This document shows, piece by piece, positions 24,332 to 32,675 of a stretch of DNA of 37,802 nt; within the stretch, counting starts at the first letter, position 1, and each line of letters opens with the position of its first letter. The DNA is from CAILLO01 sp964579735 (lineage in GTDB: Bacteria > Bacillota > Clostridia > Saccharofermentanales > UBA5734). Where the stretch lies: NCBI GenBank assembly GCA_964579735.1, contig CAZOHH010000013.1, positions 1 through 37,802 on the forward strand, written 5' to 3'. Under the pieces are notes generated by a model, which saw nothing but the letters and a program-made list of their open reading frames with translations, ran no database searches and was not told the origin of the DNA. A program made the position numbers and the translations under genes.

Positions 24332-25114
24332 TTGAATCTTCTTTTTATTGGAGATGTGGTCGGAAATCCGGGGCGGCGCGCCCTTCGAAGCAGGCTGCCT
24401 TCTCTTCGGAAGGAGCTTTCCATCGATGCCTGCATCGTGAATGGCGAGAATTCCGCCGCGGGACTCGGCATCAACGCGTCCATCGCCCGTGAGTTCTATC
24501 AGGACGGAGTCGATTGCATCACCCTCGGAAACCACACCTGGTCACGCCACGAACTCCTATCCTCCATCGACTCGGATCCTCGGATGATCCGTCCTGCGAA
24601 CGGCCCTTCCGCTTGGCCAGGGAAAGGTCACGCTTTCCTTGACATCGGCGGGGTTCCGGTGATGGTCATCAACGTTCTAGGCAGGGTTTCCATGGACCCT
24701 GTCGACGACCCCTTCGCGGCAGTGGAGGTTCTTCTCGAAGGGGAGAGGAAGCGACGCGAGTGCCGTATTACCGTCATCGACTTCCATGCGGAGGCAACCT
24801 CTGAGAAAGCTGCAATGGCCTTCTTCGTGGATGGACGAGCCACACTGGTCGTCGGAACCCATACCCACGTACAGACCGCCGACGAGAGGATTCTCGAGCG
24901 TGGAACGGCATTTCTCACGGATGTCGGTATGACGGGTCCGATCGATGGAGTCATCGGCATGGACCGCGACTGCTCGTTGCGGCGCCTGGTCGAAAGACTT
25001 CCGTCCCCCTTCGAAGTCGCGAAGGGCACCGCACGTATCGATGCAGTTCTGGTCCAGGCGGACCCGGCGACCGGTAGAGCCCTCTCAATCCGAAGGATCC
25101 AGGAGTCCGAATGA
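24332..25114 (+). CDS. ymdB: YmdB-family metallophosphoesterase
   Basis: The 260-residue calcineurin-like phosphoesterase belongs to the TIGR00282/YmdB group, reported to act on 2',3'-cyclic nucleotides and to influence RNase Y-linked regulation in Bacillus. Metal-binding segments are FIGDVVGNPGR at the N-terminus, CIVNGENSAAG, TLGNHTWSRHELL, VIDFHAEATSEK and VVGTHTHVQTADE, all in family order. The frame opens with TTG at 24332, and this gives exactly the family N-terminus. No ATG alternative fits, and the ribosome site is weak, so coupling from rny (11 bases upstream) is plausible. Its stop overlaps the start of the next gene (ATGA at 25111-25114). Confidence 0.94.
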   Translation: MNLLFIGDVVGNPGRRALRSRLPSLRKELSIDACIVNGENSAAGLGINASIAREFYQDGVDCITLGNHTWSRHELLSSIDSDPRMIRPANGPSAWPGKGHAFLDIGGVPVMVINVLGRVSMDPVDDPFAAVEVLLEGERKRRECRITVIDFHAEATSEKAAMAFFVDGRATLVVGTHTHVQTADERILERGTAFLTDVGMTGPIDGVIGMDRDCSLRRLVERLPSPFEVAKGTARIDAVLVQADPATGRALSIRRIQESE

Positions 25115-26568
25115 CTTCCGCTTTTCTGATGCGTTGGAGAAGTGCCGCAGGGGTCCTCGTGGTTTCAATGGTCCTTTTCTTTCTCTCGGCTTGTCTTGCG
25201 CCTCTGCCGACGACTCCTACCGCAGAACCCTCTCCGACCTTGTCTCCTGCTCCATCGAATCCTCCTCGTTCGGGGACTCTCCGTATCTGGATGACTTCAA
25301 TCGATCGCATCGACCCCCTTCGCTCCAGGAACGTCGGCTTTCTTCATGCTTCAAGCCTGATATACGAACCGCTCTACTCTCTCGACCATGAGGACCGACC
25401 TTCCCCCCGGCTTTGCATTGCAGTGGACCAGAGTTCTGATCATCTGACATGGAATCTCACGCTTCGCGACGACGTCCTTTTCCATGATGGAAGCGTCTTC
25501 GACTCTGCGGATGCCATGGCATCCGCTCGCCTTTGGATCGAGCAGGGCGCAGGACCTCTACATGACGCGCTTTCCGCTCTGTCCCCCATCTTCGAAACCA
25601 TCGACACCCATAGGCTTCGGATCCGTCTTGCGGTTCCAGAGGCGAACCTACCCTGGCTTCTTCGCTTTCCGATCATTCCATCGCAATTTGCCGAATCGAA
25701 GCCTTCGGATCCATCGACAATGGTACCGGGAACCGGAACGTTCCGTATTTCCTCGTATGCCCAGGGAATCGGACTCGATCTGGAACGAGTCATTCCCGTT
25801 CAGGGCAAGGTCGAACATGTAAGGTTACTCGAGTTCGATGATTATCCTGCCGCGATGGAAGCTTTCCACTCCGATGCCCTCGATATCGTTCCTCTGGACG
25901 TGGAAGAGTATCGCATCTTCGAACTTCGGAAAGGCGTGCGGATCGCACGATACAATGGGATGCAGCTTGTCTATGCCGTGCTTGGGACGACGAAGTCGCG
26001 TGCCCTGTCGAATCCCGCCGCACGGGATGAGGTTGCTGCACGGTTGAAGCACTTGATGGATTCCGACGAGTTCTCCTCGGAGTTCTGCGTTTTCTCGAGC
26101 GAACGTGGCATGACGGCTGGGTTCGAATCGCTCGTCTTCGGCGTCTCCCCACCACCCTCGCCGACCCCTCCCATACCGACTGCCGCTACAGCTGGGCTCA
26201 CATGGAAGTCCAGTCTGGAGGTCCTTGCCGCCAAGGGTACCGTCGAGGAGGGCATCGCTGCCGCAGTCGTCCTCGAATTCAAGTCCCATGGGATTCCCGC
26301 AGTCCAGCGCATCCTCGAGGAATCGGAATGTGTGGACGCACTCCTGAACGGAAGGTATGATGTAGCCATCCGGCCTCTTCCGTTGCCGGTGGTGCCCGGA
26401 GAACCCGTTCTGGATTCGAAGTCCTTCCCGAAAGGTTCTCCCTATCCTTTCCCCCTGATACGTTCCGAAGGAATCCTTGTCGGGCCGAGGGTCTTCGGGA
26501 ATCTGATACCCTGCGCAAGTGAAATCTATAGAGGAATAGAGGAGACATGGGTATGGTCTGGATCCTGA
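25111..26568 (+). CDS. Substrate-binding lipoprotein, family 5 (oligopeptide/dipeptide type)
   Basis: The 485-residue product starts with a lipoprotein signal: a basic start, a hydrophobic core (about 12-25) and a lipobox LSAC with the lipidated cysteine at C28. A proline/threonine/serine-rich linker runs to about residue 55. The body matches extracellular solute-binding family 5 (OppA/DppA/NikA): SLIYEPLYSLDHEDRPSPRL, HLTWNLTLRDDVLFHDGSVF and FDSADAMASARLW. The last 150 residues are poorly recognisable, with a proline-rich insertion near 350. No permease or ATPase gene is adjacent, so it is an orphan binding protein whose ligand is unknown. It begins in the ymdB stop and overlaps lspA, the signal peptidase for lipoproteins, by 22 bases. 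AGGAGT gives the ribosome site. Confidence 0.83.
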   Translation: MTSAFLMRWRSAAGVLVVSMVLFFLSACLAPLPTTPTAEPSPTLSPAPSNPPRSGTLRIWMTSIDRIDPLRSRNVGFLHASSLIYEPLYSLDHEDRPSPRLCIAVDQSSDHLTWNLTLRDDVLFHDGSVFDSADAMASARLWIEQGAGPLHDALSALSPIFETIDTHRLRIRLAVPEANLPWLLRFPIIPSQFAESKPSDPSTMVPGTGTFRISSYAQGIGLDLERVIPVQGKVEHVRLLEFDDYPAAMEAFHSDALDIVPLDVEEYRIFELRKGVRIARYNGMQLVYAVLGTTKSRALSNPAARDEVAARLKHLMDSDEFSSEFCVFSSERGMTAGFESLVFGVSPPPSPTPPIPTAATAGLTWKSSLEVLAAKGTVEEGIAAAVVLEFKSHGIPAVQRILEESECVDALLNGRYDVAIRPLPLPVVPGEPVLDSKSFPKGSPYPFPLIRSEGILVGPRVFGNLIPCASEIYRGIEETWVWSGS

Positions 26569-27044
26569 TCGTGATCATCGGCGCTGCCGCCGACCAGTTC
26601 CTGAAAGCGACCTTCACGACGATGCTGGCCAGTGGGGAGAGCATTCCCGTGATCGACGGTTTCTTCTATCTCGTACTGCGAACGAATCCCGGAGCCGCAT
26701 GGAGCTTCCTGGCCGACAAGGAGTGGGGTGGATATGTCCTTATCGCCGTTTCCTCCATAGCCAGTGCAGCGATGCTGATCTTCATCCTGAAGTACCCGGA
26801 CCGCCGCATCAAGGCCTGTCTTGCCTTCCTCTGCGCCGGAAGCGTTGGAAACCTCATCGACCGCATCCGCTTCGGCAGCGTTACCGATTACCTCGACTTC
26901 CACTTCGGAAGCTACGTATTCCCCACCTTCAATCTCGCGGACACGCTGATCGTCTGCTCCTCGATCGTGCTCGGCATATTGGTCCTGTTCGGGACGAGTC
27001 CGCAGCCGGCAACGACCGAGGCGCCCCTAGGGAAGAAGGACTGA
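26547..27044 (+). CDS. lspA: Lipoprotein signal peptidase (signal peptidase II)
   Basis: This membrane aspartyl protease removes signal peptides from prolipoproteins after lipidation. The 165-residue product has four hydrophobic segments and the conserved blocks AADQFLKA, TNPGAAWSF, AGSVGNLIDRIRFGSVTDYLDF and PTFNLADTLIV; catalytic aspartates are expected in VTDYLDF and FNLAD. ATG codons at 26547 and 26553 are both in frame after GAGGAGA; spacing favours the second slightly, and I keep the longer reading. It overlaps the preceding lipoprotein gene and is followed after one base by the TTG start of the RluD-type gene, the lspA-rluD order of Bacillus. Confidence 0.96.
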   Translation: MGMVWILIVIIGAAADQFLKATFTTMLASGESIPVIDGFFYLVLRTNPGAAWSFLADKEWGGYVLIAVSSIASAAMLIFILKYPDRRIKACLAFLCAGSVGNLIDRIRFGSVTDYLDFHFGSYVFPTFNLADTLIVCSSIVLGILVLFGTSPQPATTEAPLGKKD

Positions 27045-27045
27045 A

Positions 27046-27960
27046 TTGGAAACCTCCAGCCAGCGGACGTTCGTCTGCCGCGCGGATGGGACGCGCATCG
27101 ACCGTCTGCTCTGCGACCTCTACGAAGACATCTCGAGAACCTATGCCCGGCGCTTGCTCGACGAGGGTCGTGTCCTCATTGGAGGAAGTCCCGCCAAACC
27201 TTCCGATAAGCCGACGCTCGGCGATCGTGTAACGGTTTCCATGCCGCCGTTGGTCCCGATGCATGCGATCGCCCAGGATATCCCCCTATCGATCCTGTAC
27301 GAGGATAGCTACCTCCTTGTCGTCGACAAGCCCAAGGGCATGGTCGTGCACCCTGCCGCCGGCCATTCCGACGGGACGCTCGTCAACGCACTGCTTGCAC
27401 ACTGCGGCGACAATCTATCCGACCTGAATGGCGTGGTTCGCCCCGGCATCGTCCATCGGATCGACAAGGATACGTCCGGACTCCTGCTCGTCGTCAAGGA
27501 CAACCGCGTCCACGAGTTGGTTTCGGAGAGGATCAGGAGACACGATTTCCTTCGCGTGTACGATGCCATCGTCTTGGGCACCGTGAAGGAGGAAACCGGA
27601 TCGATCACGGCCCCCATCGGCCGGGATCCTCGCGACCGCAAGCGGATGGCCGTCGTATCGGAGGGAAAACCGGCACGCACCACCTTCCGCACGTTGGAAC
27701 GACTCGACGGAGCCACGCGAATCGAGGCGACACTCGAAACGGGCCGCACCCATCAGATCCGTGTCCACATGGCCTATATCGGGCATCCCGTGCTCGGCGA
27801 CCCCCTTTATGGCGGCGTACGAAAGAACCTCGAGCTTCACGGGCAGGCCCTTCATGCGCGCCGCCTAGGATTCGAACATCCCGTCGACGGACGATACCTC
27901 GAATTCGAGTCCGAACCACCTGCCGAGTTCTTCTCCATCCTGGAGAAGCTGCGCCCATGA
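27046..27960 (+). CDS. rluD: RluD-type pseudouridine synthase
   Basis: The 304-residue product has an N-terminal S4 domain (DGTRIDRLLCDLYEDISRTY, then RRLLDEGRVLIGG) and an RluA-family catalytic domain with IVHRIDKDTSGLLLVVKD, where the aspartate after HRI is the nucleophile. It also has ATLETGRTHQIRVHMAYIG and PVLGDPLYGG. E. coli RluD modifies 23S rRNA helix 69; Bacillus YlyB, which also lies next to lspA, is the closest counterpart (303 residues). The start is TTG at 27046, preceded by GAAGGA at 27035-27040. Specificity is inferred from synteny. The stop overlaps the next start by ATGA. Confidence 0.93.
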   Translation: METSSQRTFVCRADGTRIDRLLCDLYEDISRTYARRLLDEGRVLIGGSPAKPSDKPTLGDRVTVSMPPLVPMHAIAQDIPLSILYEDSYLLVVDKPKGMVVHPAAGHSDGTLVNALLAHCGDNLSDLNGVVRPGIVHRIDKDTSGLLLVVKDNRVHELVSERIRRHDFLRVYDAIVLGTVKEETGSITAPIGRDPRDRKRMAVVSEGKPARTTFRTLERLDGATRIEATLETGRTHQIRVHMAYIGHPVLGDPLYGGVRKNLELHGQALHARRLGFEHPVDGRYLEFESEPPAEFFSILEKLRP

Positions 27961-28727
27961 AACGCCTCTTCGAAACGAACTACTTCCGCCGTGGAAAACC
28001 GCGATTGGGAACTACATTCTCCGTCCTGGCCTTCATTCTGCTTCTCCTTCTCGGAATCCTGACTTCTTCGCAGATTCGTTCCATATCCGATGAGCGCAAG
28101 CGGCTCGCGAAGACACAGCTCGATTACGAGTACTATGTGCACCTTCTCGAAACGGAGCGGGACTATATGGCCGACTTGAGGCAGAAACTCAACGATCTTT
28201 CCTCTCATAAGGAATCCCTGCTAGAGTCCGCGCTCGAGGGCACCGGGGACCAGCCAGCGCTTGAACAGCTCAGGATCGCCCGCATGGTCGCCGGTTTCAC
28301 GCCCGTTTCCGGTGCAGGCATCCGTGTCACCATGGACGACACGGACCTCCGCACGCCGGACATGGACCCCACGGCGAGCATCATCCATGATGCCGACATC
28401 CGGCAGGTGGTCGATCTCCTCCGTGCGGCTGGAGCGACCGCTGTCTCCGTCAACGGTCAGCGCATCGTTTCGACCAGTGAGCTGATCTGCAATGGACCGA
28501 CGATCCTCATCAACGGTCTGAAGTATCCCGTGCCATACCTCGTCGAAGCTGCCGGAAACCCCGACCTACTCGCATTCGCAATCGAAAACGATGAATACCT
28601 GGGCTATCGCCGCGCTGAAGGGGTCCTCATCACCCATGAAAGAATGACGACATTGTCGATACCGGCGTTCGACGGTACGGACCGGGTCGACAGTCTGATC
28701 GACGCACTGGAGGTGAACCAGCCGTGA
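27957..28727 (+). CDS. DUF881-family membrane-anchored protein (first of a tandem pair)
   Basis: The 256-residue product has a short basic N-terminus, a transmembrane helix (about 19-39), an extracytoplasmic coiled coil (about 43-90) and a DUF881 domain. Landmarks are GFTPVSGAGIRVTMDDTD, VVDLLRAAGATAVSVNGQRI, TILINGLKYPVPYLVEAAGN, and LLAFAIENDEYLGYR. Relatives in Bacillus (YlxW, YlxX) lie near division genes, but their molecular role is unclear. The ATG overlaps the rluD stop (ATGA), and the stop overlaps the second DUF881 gene (GTGA). Sequence drift between the pair suggests an old duplication. Confidence 0.85.
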   Translation: MKRLFETNYFRRGKPRLGTTFSVLAFILLLLLGILTSSQIRSISDERKRLAKTQLDYEYYVHLLETERDYMADLRQKLNDLSSHKESLLESALEGTGDQPALEQLRIARMVAGFTPVSGAGIRVTMDDTDLRTPDMDPTASIIHDADIRQVVDLLRAAGATAVSVNGQRIVSTSELICNGPTILINGLKYPVPYLVEAAGNPDLLAFAIENDEYLGYRRAEGVLITHERMTTLSIPAFDGTDRVDSLIDALEVNQP

Positions 28728-29431
28728 AGATTGAATCGAAAGGATTCCTGCGCTCTCTTTCCTTCGCATTCGTATGCCTGCTGCTGGGCGTCTTGATTGC
28801 GATTCAGTTGAAAAGCGTCAATTCTACTGAGAATCAATTGGTCCTCCAGAACAAGCGCACCGACGAATTGCGCGATGAGCTCATCACGTTGCAGAACAGC
28901 AACCGCGACCTATCCGACCGGTATTCCAAATTGAAGGACTATGTAGCTGCCCTGGAAAGCCAGACGGCATCGACCGACGACGCCCTCAAGGCGATTCTGG
29001 ACGAGAAGCGAAAGGCAGAAGTATATGCCGGTCTGACCGACGTCAGTGGTCCTGGCGTCATCGTGACTCTTTCCGCGGGAGCGGAGTCCTCTATCCGCGA
29101 CCTTGATGTCCGAATGGTCGTCAACGAGCTTCGCGCAGCCGGAGCCCAAGCCATTTCCGTGAATCAGGAGCGGATGGTCGCCATGTCGGAGATCCGATTG
29201 GGTGGGCAATACATCGTGATCAACGGGAAGCCCTTCCCTTCGAACGAACCTTTCGAGATACGGGCCATCACGCGTCCCGATGACACCGAACGCGCCCTGA
29301 CCATGTTGAACGGTGTCGCCGATACCCTGACGTTCTATTCCATCGACACTTCCATCGTGAAGATGGACAAGGTGGAAATCCCGAAATTGCGGGAGGACAG
29401 CCCCGCCTACCAGATGGATATGCTGAATTGA
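28724..29431 (+). CDS. DUF881-family membrane-anchored protein (second of a tandem pair)
   Basis: The 235-residue product repeats the layout of its upstream neighbour: a transmembrane helix (about 8-26), a coiled coil (about 32-78) and a DUF881 domain with GPGVIVTLSAGAESSIRDLD, VVNELRAAGAQAISVNQERM and YIVINGKPFPSNEPFEIRA. It starts with GTG inside the stop of the first copy, so both are probably made in a fixed ratio. This copy is closer to the standard DUF881 sequence by eye. Placement just before phoH differs from the division-cluster location known in Bacillus. Confidence 0.86.
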   Translation: MKIESKGFLRSLSFAFVCLLLGVLIAIQLKSVNSTENQLVLQNKRTDELRDELITLQNSNRDLSDRYSKLKDYVAALESQTASTDDALKAILDEKRKAEVYAGLTDVSGPGVIVTLSAGAESSIRDLDVRMVVNELRAAGAQAISVNQERMVAMSEIRLGGQYIVINGKPFPSNEPFEIRAITRPDDTERALTMLNGVADTLTFYSIDTSIVKMDKVEIPKLREDSPAYQMDMLN

Positions 29432-29450
29432 TGTCGTCGGGAGGCTGGAA

Positions 29451-30401
29451 ATGATGGAGCGAAAGGTCGAAATCGAGCACGCCGGTGAAGCGGCTGGCCT
29501 ATTCGGCGCAATCGACGGCAATACCTCATTGATCGAGTCCCTGCTCTGTGTCGAACTCCTTTCGCTTACGGATGGAATCGGAATCGTGGGCGAGGATGAG
29601 GGAGTTCTCCGCGCTGAAGCCGTGGTACGACGCCTGTTGGAAATCCAGAGGACCGGGGAACCGGTGACGAGGCAGCTCGTCCAATATCTTGCCGAGACGG
29701 CGCGTGACGGCAGCGTCGAGCAGGTCGCCGGCTATTCACCGGATTGCATCTGCGTGACGGCGAAAGGGAGACCCATCAAAGGAAAAACCCGTGGACAGAA
29801 TGAGTTCGTCAAGGCCATAGCTGAAAACGACATCACCTTCGCCATCGGTCCAGCCGGTACCGGAAAGACTTTCCTCGCCGTGGCCATGGCCGTCAGCGCC
29901 TTCCGAAATCGTCAGGTCTCGCGCATCATCCTCACACGACCCGCCGTCGAAGCGGGGGAGAAGCTCGGCTTCCTTCCCGGAGACCTCCAGAACAAGGTCG
30001 ACCCCTACATGCGCCCCTTGTATGACTCCCTCCACGAACTCATGGGTGGCGAGACGTATCTCAAGCACATGGAAAAGGGCACCATCGAGGTCTCGCCGCT
30101 CGCCTACATGCGGGGAAGGACCCTCGATGACGCCTTCATCATTCTCGACGAAGCCCAGAACACAACTCCGGAACAGATGAAGATGTTCCTCACGAGACTT
30201 GGGAATCGGTCTCGAATGGTCATCACCGGCGACGTCACCCAGATCGACCTTCCCGCAGACCGACACTCGGGTCTCAAGGAGTGTCGGAAGATCCTTCACG
30301 AAGTCGAGGGTCTCCGCTTCGTCGATTTGACGGAAAGGGACGTCGTTCGCAACCCACTGGTACAGAAGATCATCCGCGCCTACGAAAAGCATTCCCATTG
30401 A
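29451..30401 (+). CDS. phoH: PhoH-family ATPase
   Basis: The 316-residue product is a PhoH-type P-loop NTPase linked to RNA metabolism, in the form that is regularly followed by ybeY and era. An N-terminal region of about 100 residues precedes the ATPase core with GRPIKGKTRGQNEFVKAI, Walker A GPAGTGKT at 133-140, LTRPAVEAGEKLGFLPGDLQ, Walker B AFIILDEAQNTTPEQMKMFL, and MVITGDVTQIDLP. GGGAGG at 29439-29444 lies six bases before the ATG at 29451; a second ATG at 29454 is also possible. The gap to ybeY is 22 bases. Sporulation genes yqfC/yqfD, often upstream of phoH in spore formers, are not here. Confidence 0.95.
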   Translation: MMERKVEIEHAGEAAGLFGAIDGNTSLIESLLCVELLSLTDGIGIVGEDEGVLRAEAVVRRLLEIQRTGEPVTRQLVQYLAETARDGSVEQVAGYSPDCICVTAKGRPIKGKTRGQNEFVKAIAENDITFAIGPAGTGKTFLAVAMAVSAFRNRQVSRIILTRPAVEAGEKLGFLPGDLQNKVDPYMRPLYDSLHELMGGETYLKHMEKGTIEVSPLAYMRGRTLDDAFIILDEAQNTTPEQMKMFLTRLGNRSRMVITGDVTQIDLPADRHSGLKECRKILHEVEGLRFVDLTERDVVRNPLVQKIIRAYEKHSH

Positions 30402-30423
30402 AGAGCTTGGGAGGTCATGGAAG

Positions 30424-30963
30424 GTGATGAAGGTGACTTTCACCAATCGACAGCGACTTTTCGACGCGGCGTTCCGCAAGGAAGCGGAACGGATCGCAGA
30501 CGAAGTCGCCCAAGCCTGTTGGGATTCCCTTCGAAGCCATCCGCAACGCCGGGGCTCTCCCTTTGAACCTGCGGTCCATTTCGTGTTCGCTGGCCCTGGA
30601 CTGATGAGATCGGTCAACAAGGAAACCCGCGGCGTTTCTGCCGCGACGGACGTCCTCTCCTTTCCGATGACGGAAATGATGGATGGCCGTTGGAAGGGAA
30701 CAATCCATCTCGAAGATCTCTCACCATCGGACGACGGTTCGGGATCGACCCTGTTTCTCGGCGACGTCCTCTTCGGCCTGGACCGAGCGGTCGAACAAGC
30801 CGCCCGCTTTGGTCACCCGGTAAGCCGGGAGATCGCCTTTCTCGCAGCCCACGCCGTGCTCCACCTCCTCGGGTATGATCACGATACCCCGGAACGGGAA
30901 CGGCGCATGAGACGGAAGCAACGCAGCGTGCTGCAACCGCTCGGATACAGGAGGACTCCGTGA
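30424..30963 (+). CDS. ybeY: rRNA maturation endoribonuclease YbeY
   Basis: YbeY acts in 16S rRNA 3'-end maturation and ribosome quality control. The 179-residue product carries the zinc motif HAVLHLLGYDHD, with three histidines, and TRGVSAATDVLSFPM earlier, a conserved family block. A small insertion (DLSPSDDGSGSTLF) precedes LGDVLFGLDRAVEQA. The start is GTG 30424 (nine bases after GGGAGG) or the adjacent ATG 30427; I cannot decide. Its stop overlaps era (GTGA at 30960-30963), a conserved pairing since both act on the small subunit. Confidence 0.95.
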   Translation: MMKVTFTNRQRLFDAAFRKEAERIADEVAQACWDSLRSHPQRRGSPFEPAVHFVFAGPGLMRSVNKETRGVSAATDVLSFPMTEMMDGRWKGTIHLEDLSPSDDGSGSTLFLGDVLFGLDRAVEQAARFGHPVSREIAFLAAHAVLHLLGYDHDTPERERRMRRKQRSVLQPLGYRRTP

Positions 30964-31907
30964 CCGAGAACACTTCCTTCCACTCGGGTTTCGTCGCCAT
31001 CGCAGGACGCGCCAATGTCGGCAAATCGACACTGCTCAACCACCTCGCCGGCATCCGCCTGGCCATCGTCTCCCCCAAGGCCCAGACGACTCGCCATTCC
31101 ATCCGCGCCGTCATCGATGATGGGGATTCTCAGATCGTATTCGTCGACACGCCCGGAATGCATCGTCCGACCAGCCGTCTCGGCCGATTCATGGTCGAAT
31201 CGGCTTGGGAGGCCTTCCTCGATTCGGATGTCTCCGTGCTTCTCACCGATGCGACGCGGCCTGGTCCTGACAGCATCGAGCGACAGTTCTGCCGCAAGGC
31301 GGCGGAGAGCGGGAAATCCGTGATCCTCTGCATCAACAAGGTCGACAAGGTCGTGAAGGAGAACCTGCTGCCCATCATCGCGGACTTCTCCCGGATCTTC
31401 GACTTCGTTGCGATCATCCCGGTGTCAGCCTCCACCGGTCTGGGAGTGGATGTACTTCTGAAGGAGATACGCTCCCATCTTCCCGAGGGTCCTCGCTACT
31501 TCCCGCCGGAGATGTCCACGGACCAGACCGAGCGCACGCTCGTAGCGGAGATCGTCAGGGAGCGGATCCTCGCCTCGGCCCATGATGAGATTCCGCATGG
31601 AACCGCCGTCGAGATCGAGGCCTTCGAGGAAACCGACGACAAGGGAGTACGTATCGTAGGGGACGAGACGACGCACCGGAGCTTTGTCCGGATCGAGGCG
31701 AAGATCTATTGCGAAAGGGATACGCACAAGGCCATCCTCATCGGCGAGGGAGGCTCCATGGTCAAGAAGATCGGCACCGAATCCCGTATCGCGATAGAAA
31801 AGATGCTTGGCTGCAGAGTCCATCTCGAACTGAGGGTCAAGACCAAGGAGGATTGGAAGAACGATCGCGGGCTACTCCGCGACCTCGGGTATGGACCGGA
31901 GCGCTGA
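30960..31907 (+). CDS. era: GTPase Era
   Basis: The 315-residue essential GTPase binds the 3' end of 16S rRNA and aids 30S assembly. G1 is GRANVGKS (most Era proteins have GRPNVGKS; the alanine is unusual), the switch I region is KAQTTRHSI, G3 is DTPG, G4 is NKVD and G5 is in PVSAST. The C-terminal KH domain has KAILIGEGGSMVKKIGTESR. A GTG start overlaps the ybeY stop. recO follows six bases after the stop, completing the era-recO pair. Confidence 0.97.
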   Translation: MTENTSFHSGFVAIAGRANVGKSTLLNHLAGIRLAIVSPKAQTTRHSIRAVIDDGDSQIVFVDTPGMHRPTSRLGRFMVESAWEAFLDSDVSVLLTDATRPGPDSIERQFCRKAAESGKSVILCINKVDKVVKENLLPIIADFSRIFDFVAIIPVSASTGLGVDVLLKEIRSHLPEGPRYFPPEMSTDQTERTLVAEIVRERILASAHDEIPHGTAVEIEAFEETDDKGVRIVGDETTHRSFVRIEAKIYCERDTHKAILIGEGGSMVKKIGTESRIAIEKMLGCRVHLELRVKTKEDWKNDRGLLRDLGYGPER

Positions 31908-31913
31908 GGCGGA

Positions 31914-32675
31914 ATGAGTGGACCTTCGACAATACGTGGATTGGTCTTGCGTGAAGTTCCGGTTGGGGAAGCGGATCGGATTCTTACGATTCTTTCCGCC
32001 GAGACCGGCAGATTCAGCGCATCCGCGCGAGGGGCTCGCCGTCAGAACAGTCGTCTGGTCTCCTCGACGGAGATACTGAGCCTTTGCGATTTCAGCCTGT
32101 TCGGCCGTAGCGGACGATTCACGATCGACAGCGCGGAACGAATCGAATCCTTCACCGCGGTGAAAAGCGATCTGGTTCGCCTGACCTGCGCAGCCCATGT
32201 CGCAGAGCTCACGCTGGACAGCATACGGGAAGGGGACCCCGCTCCCGCGGTCTACAGGCTGGTGCTTCGGACATTGCACGCACTTTCGCAGGCGGAAAAG
32301 GACCCCCTTCTTGTCGTGCGCGTATTCGAGTTCCGATTGATGACCCTGCTCGGCTATGCTCCTTCGATGGACAACTGCATGGTCTGCCACGAAGCCCCGG
32401 CCGAAGGATCGACGGTGCGCTTCAGTTTCACGCGCTGCGGTCTGATCTGCTCGAAGGAGACCTGCATCAGGAACGCCGGCGAATCTTCGAACCTGCGCCC
32501 GGGGGTGTTGTCCGTATTGCGGTTCATCCTGTCCGCACCAGAGGAATCGGTGTTTTCATTTGCCGTTGATACCGAGGTTCATAAGGAATTCGCTTCGCTA
32601 TCCGAACGATATGTTCGGGAGCGGATGGAAAAGGATTACCAGAGACTGTCCTTGCTTGCGGACTGGAGTATCTAG
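31914..32675 (+). CDS. recO: DNA repair protein RecO
   Basis: RecO loads RecA on SSB-coated DNA together with RecR. The 253-residue product has an N-terminal OB-fold (TIRGLVLREVPVGEADRIL then LSAETGRFSASARGAR) and a helical C-terminal domain with a zinc-binding cysteine cluster (CMVCH, then CGLICSKETC). GAGG overlaps the era stop just ahead of the ATG. The TAG stop lies in CTAG at 32672-32675, shared with the convergent helicase gene, so no terminator separates them. It ends the long plus-strand run. Confidence 0.94.
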   Translation: MSGPSTIRGLVLREVPVGEADRILTILSAETGRFSASARGARRQNSRLVSSTEILSLCDFSLFGRSGRFTIDSAERIESFTAVKSDLVRLTCAAHVAELTLDSIREGDPAPAVYRLVLRTLHALSQAEKDPLLVVRVFEFRLMTLLGYAPSMDNCMVCHEAPAEGSTVRFSFTRCGLICSKETCIRNAGESSNLRPGVLSVLRFILSAPEESVFSFAVDTEVHKEFASLSERYVRERMEKDYQRLSLLADWSI

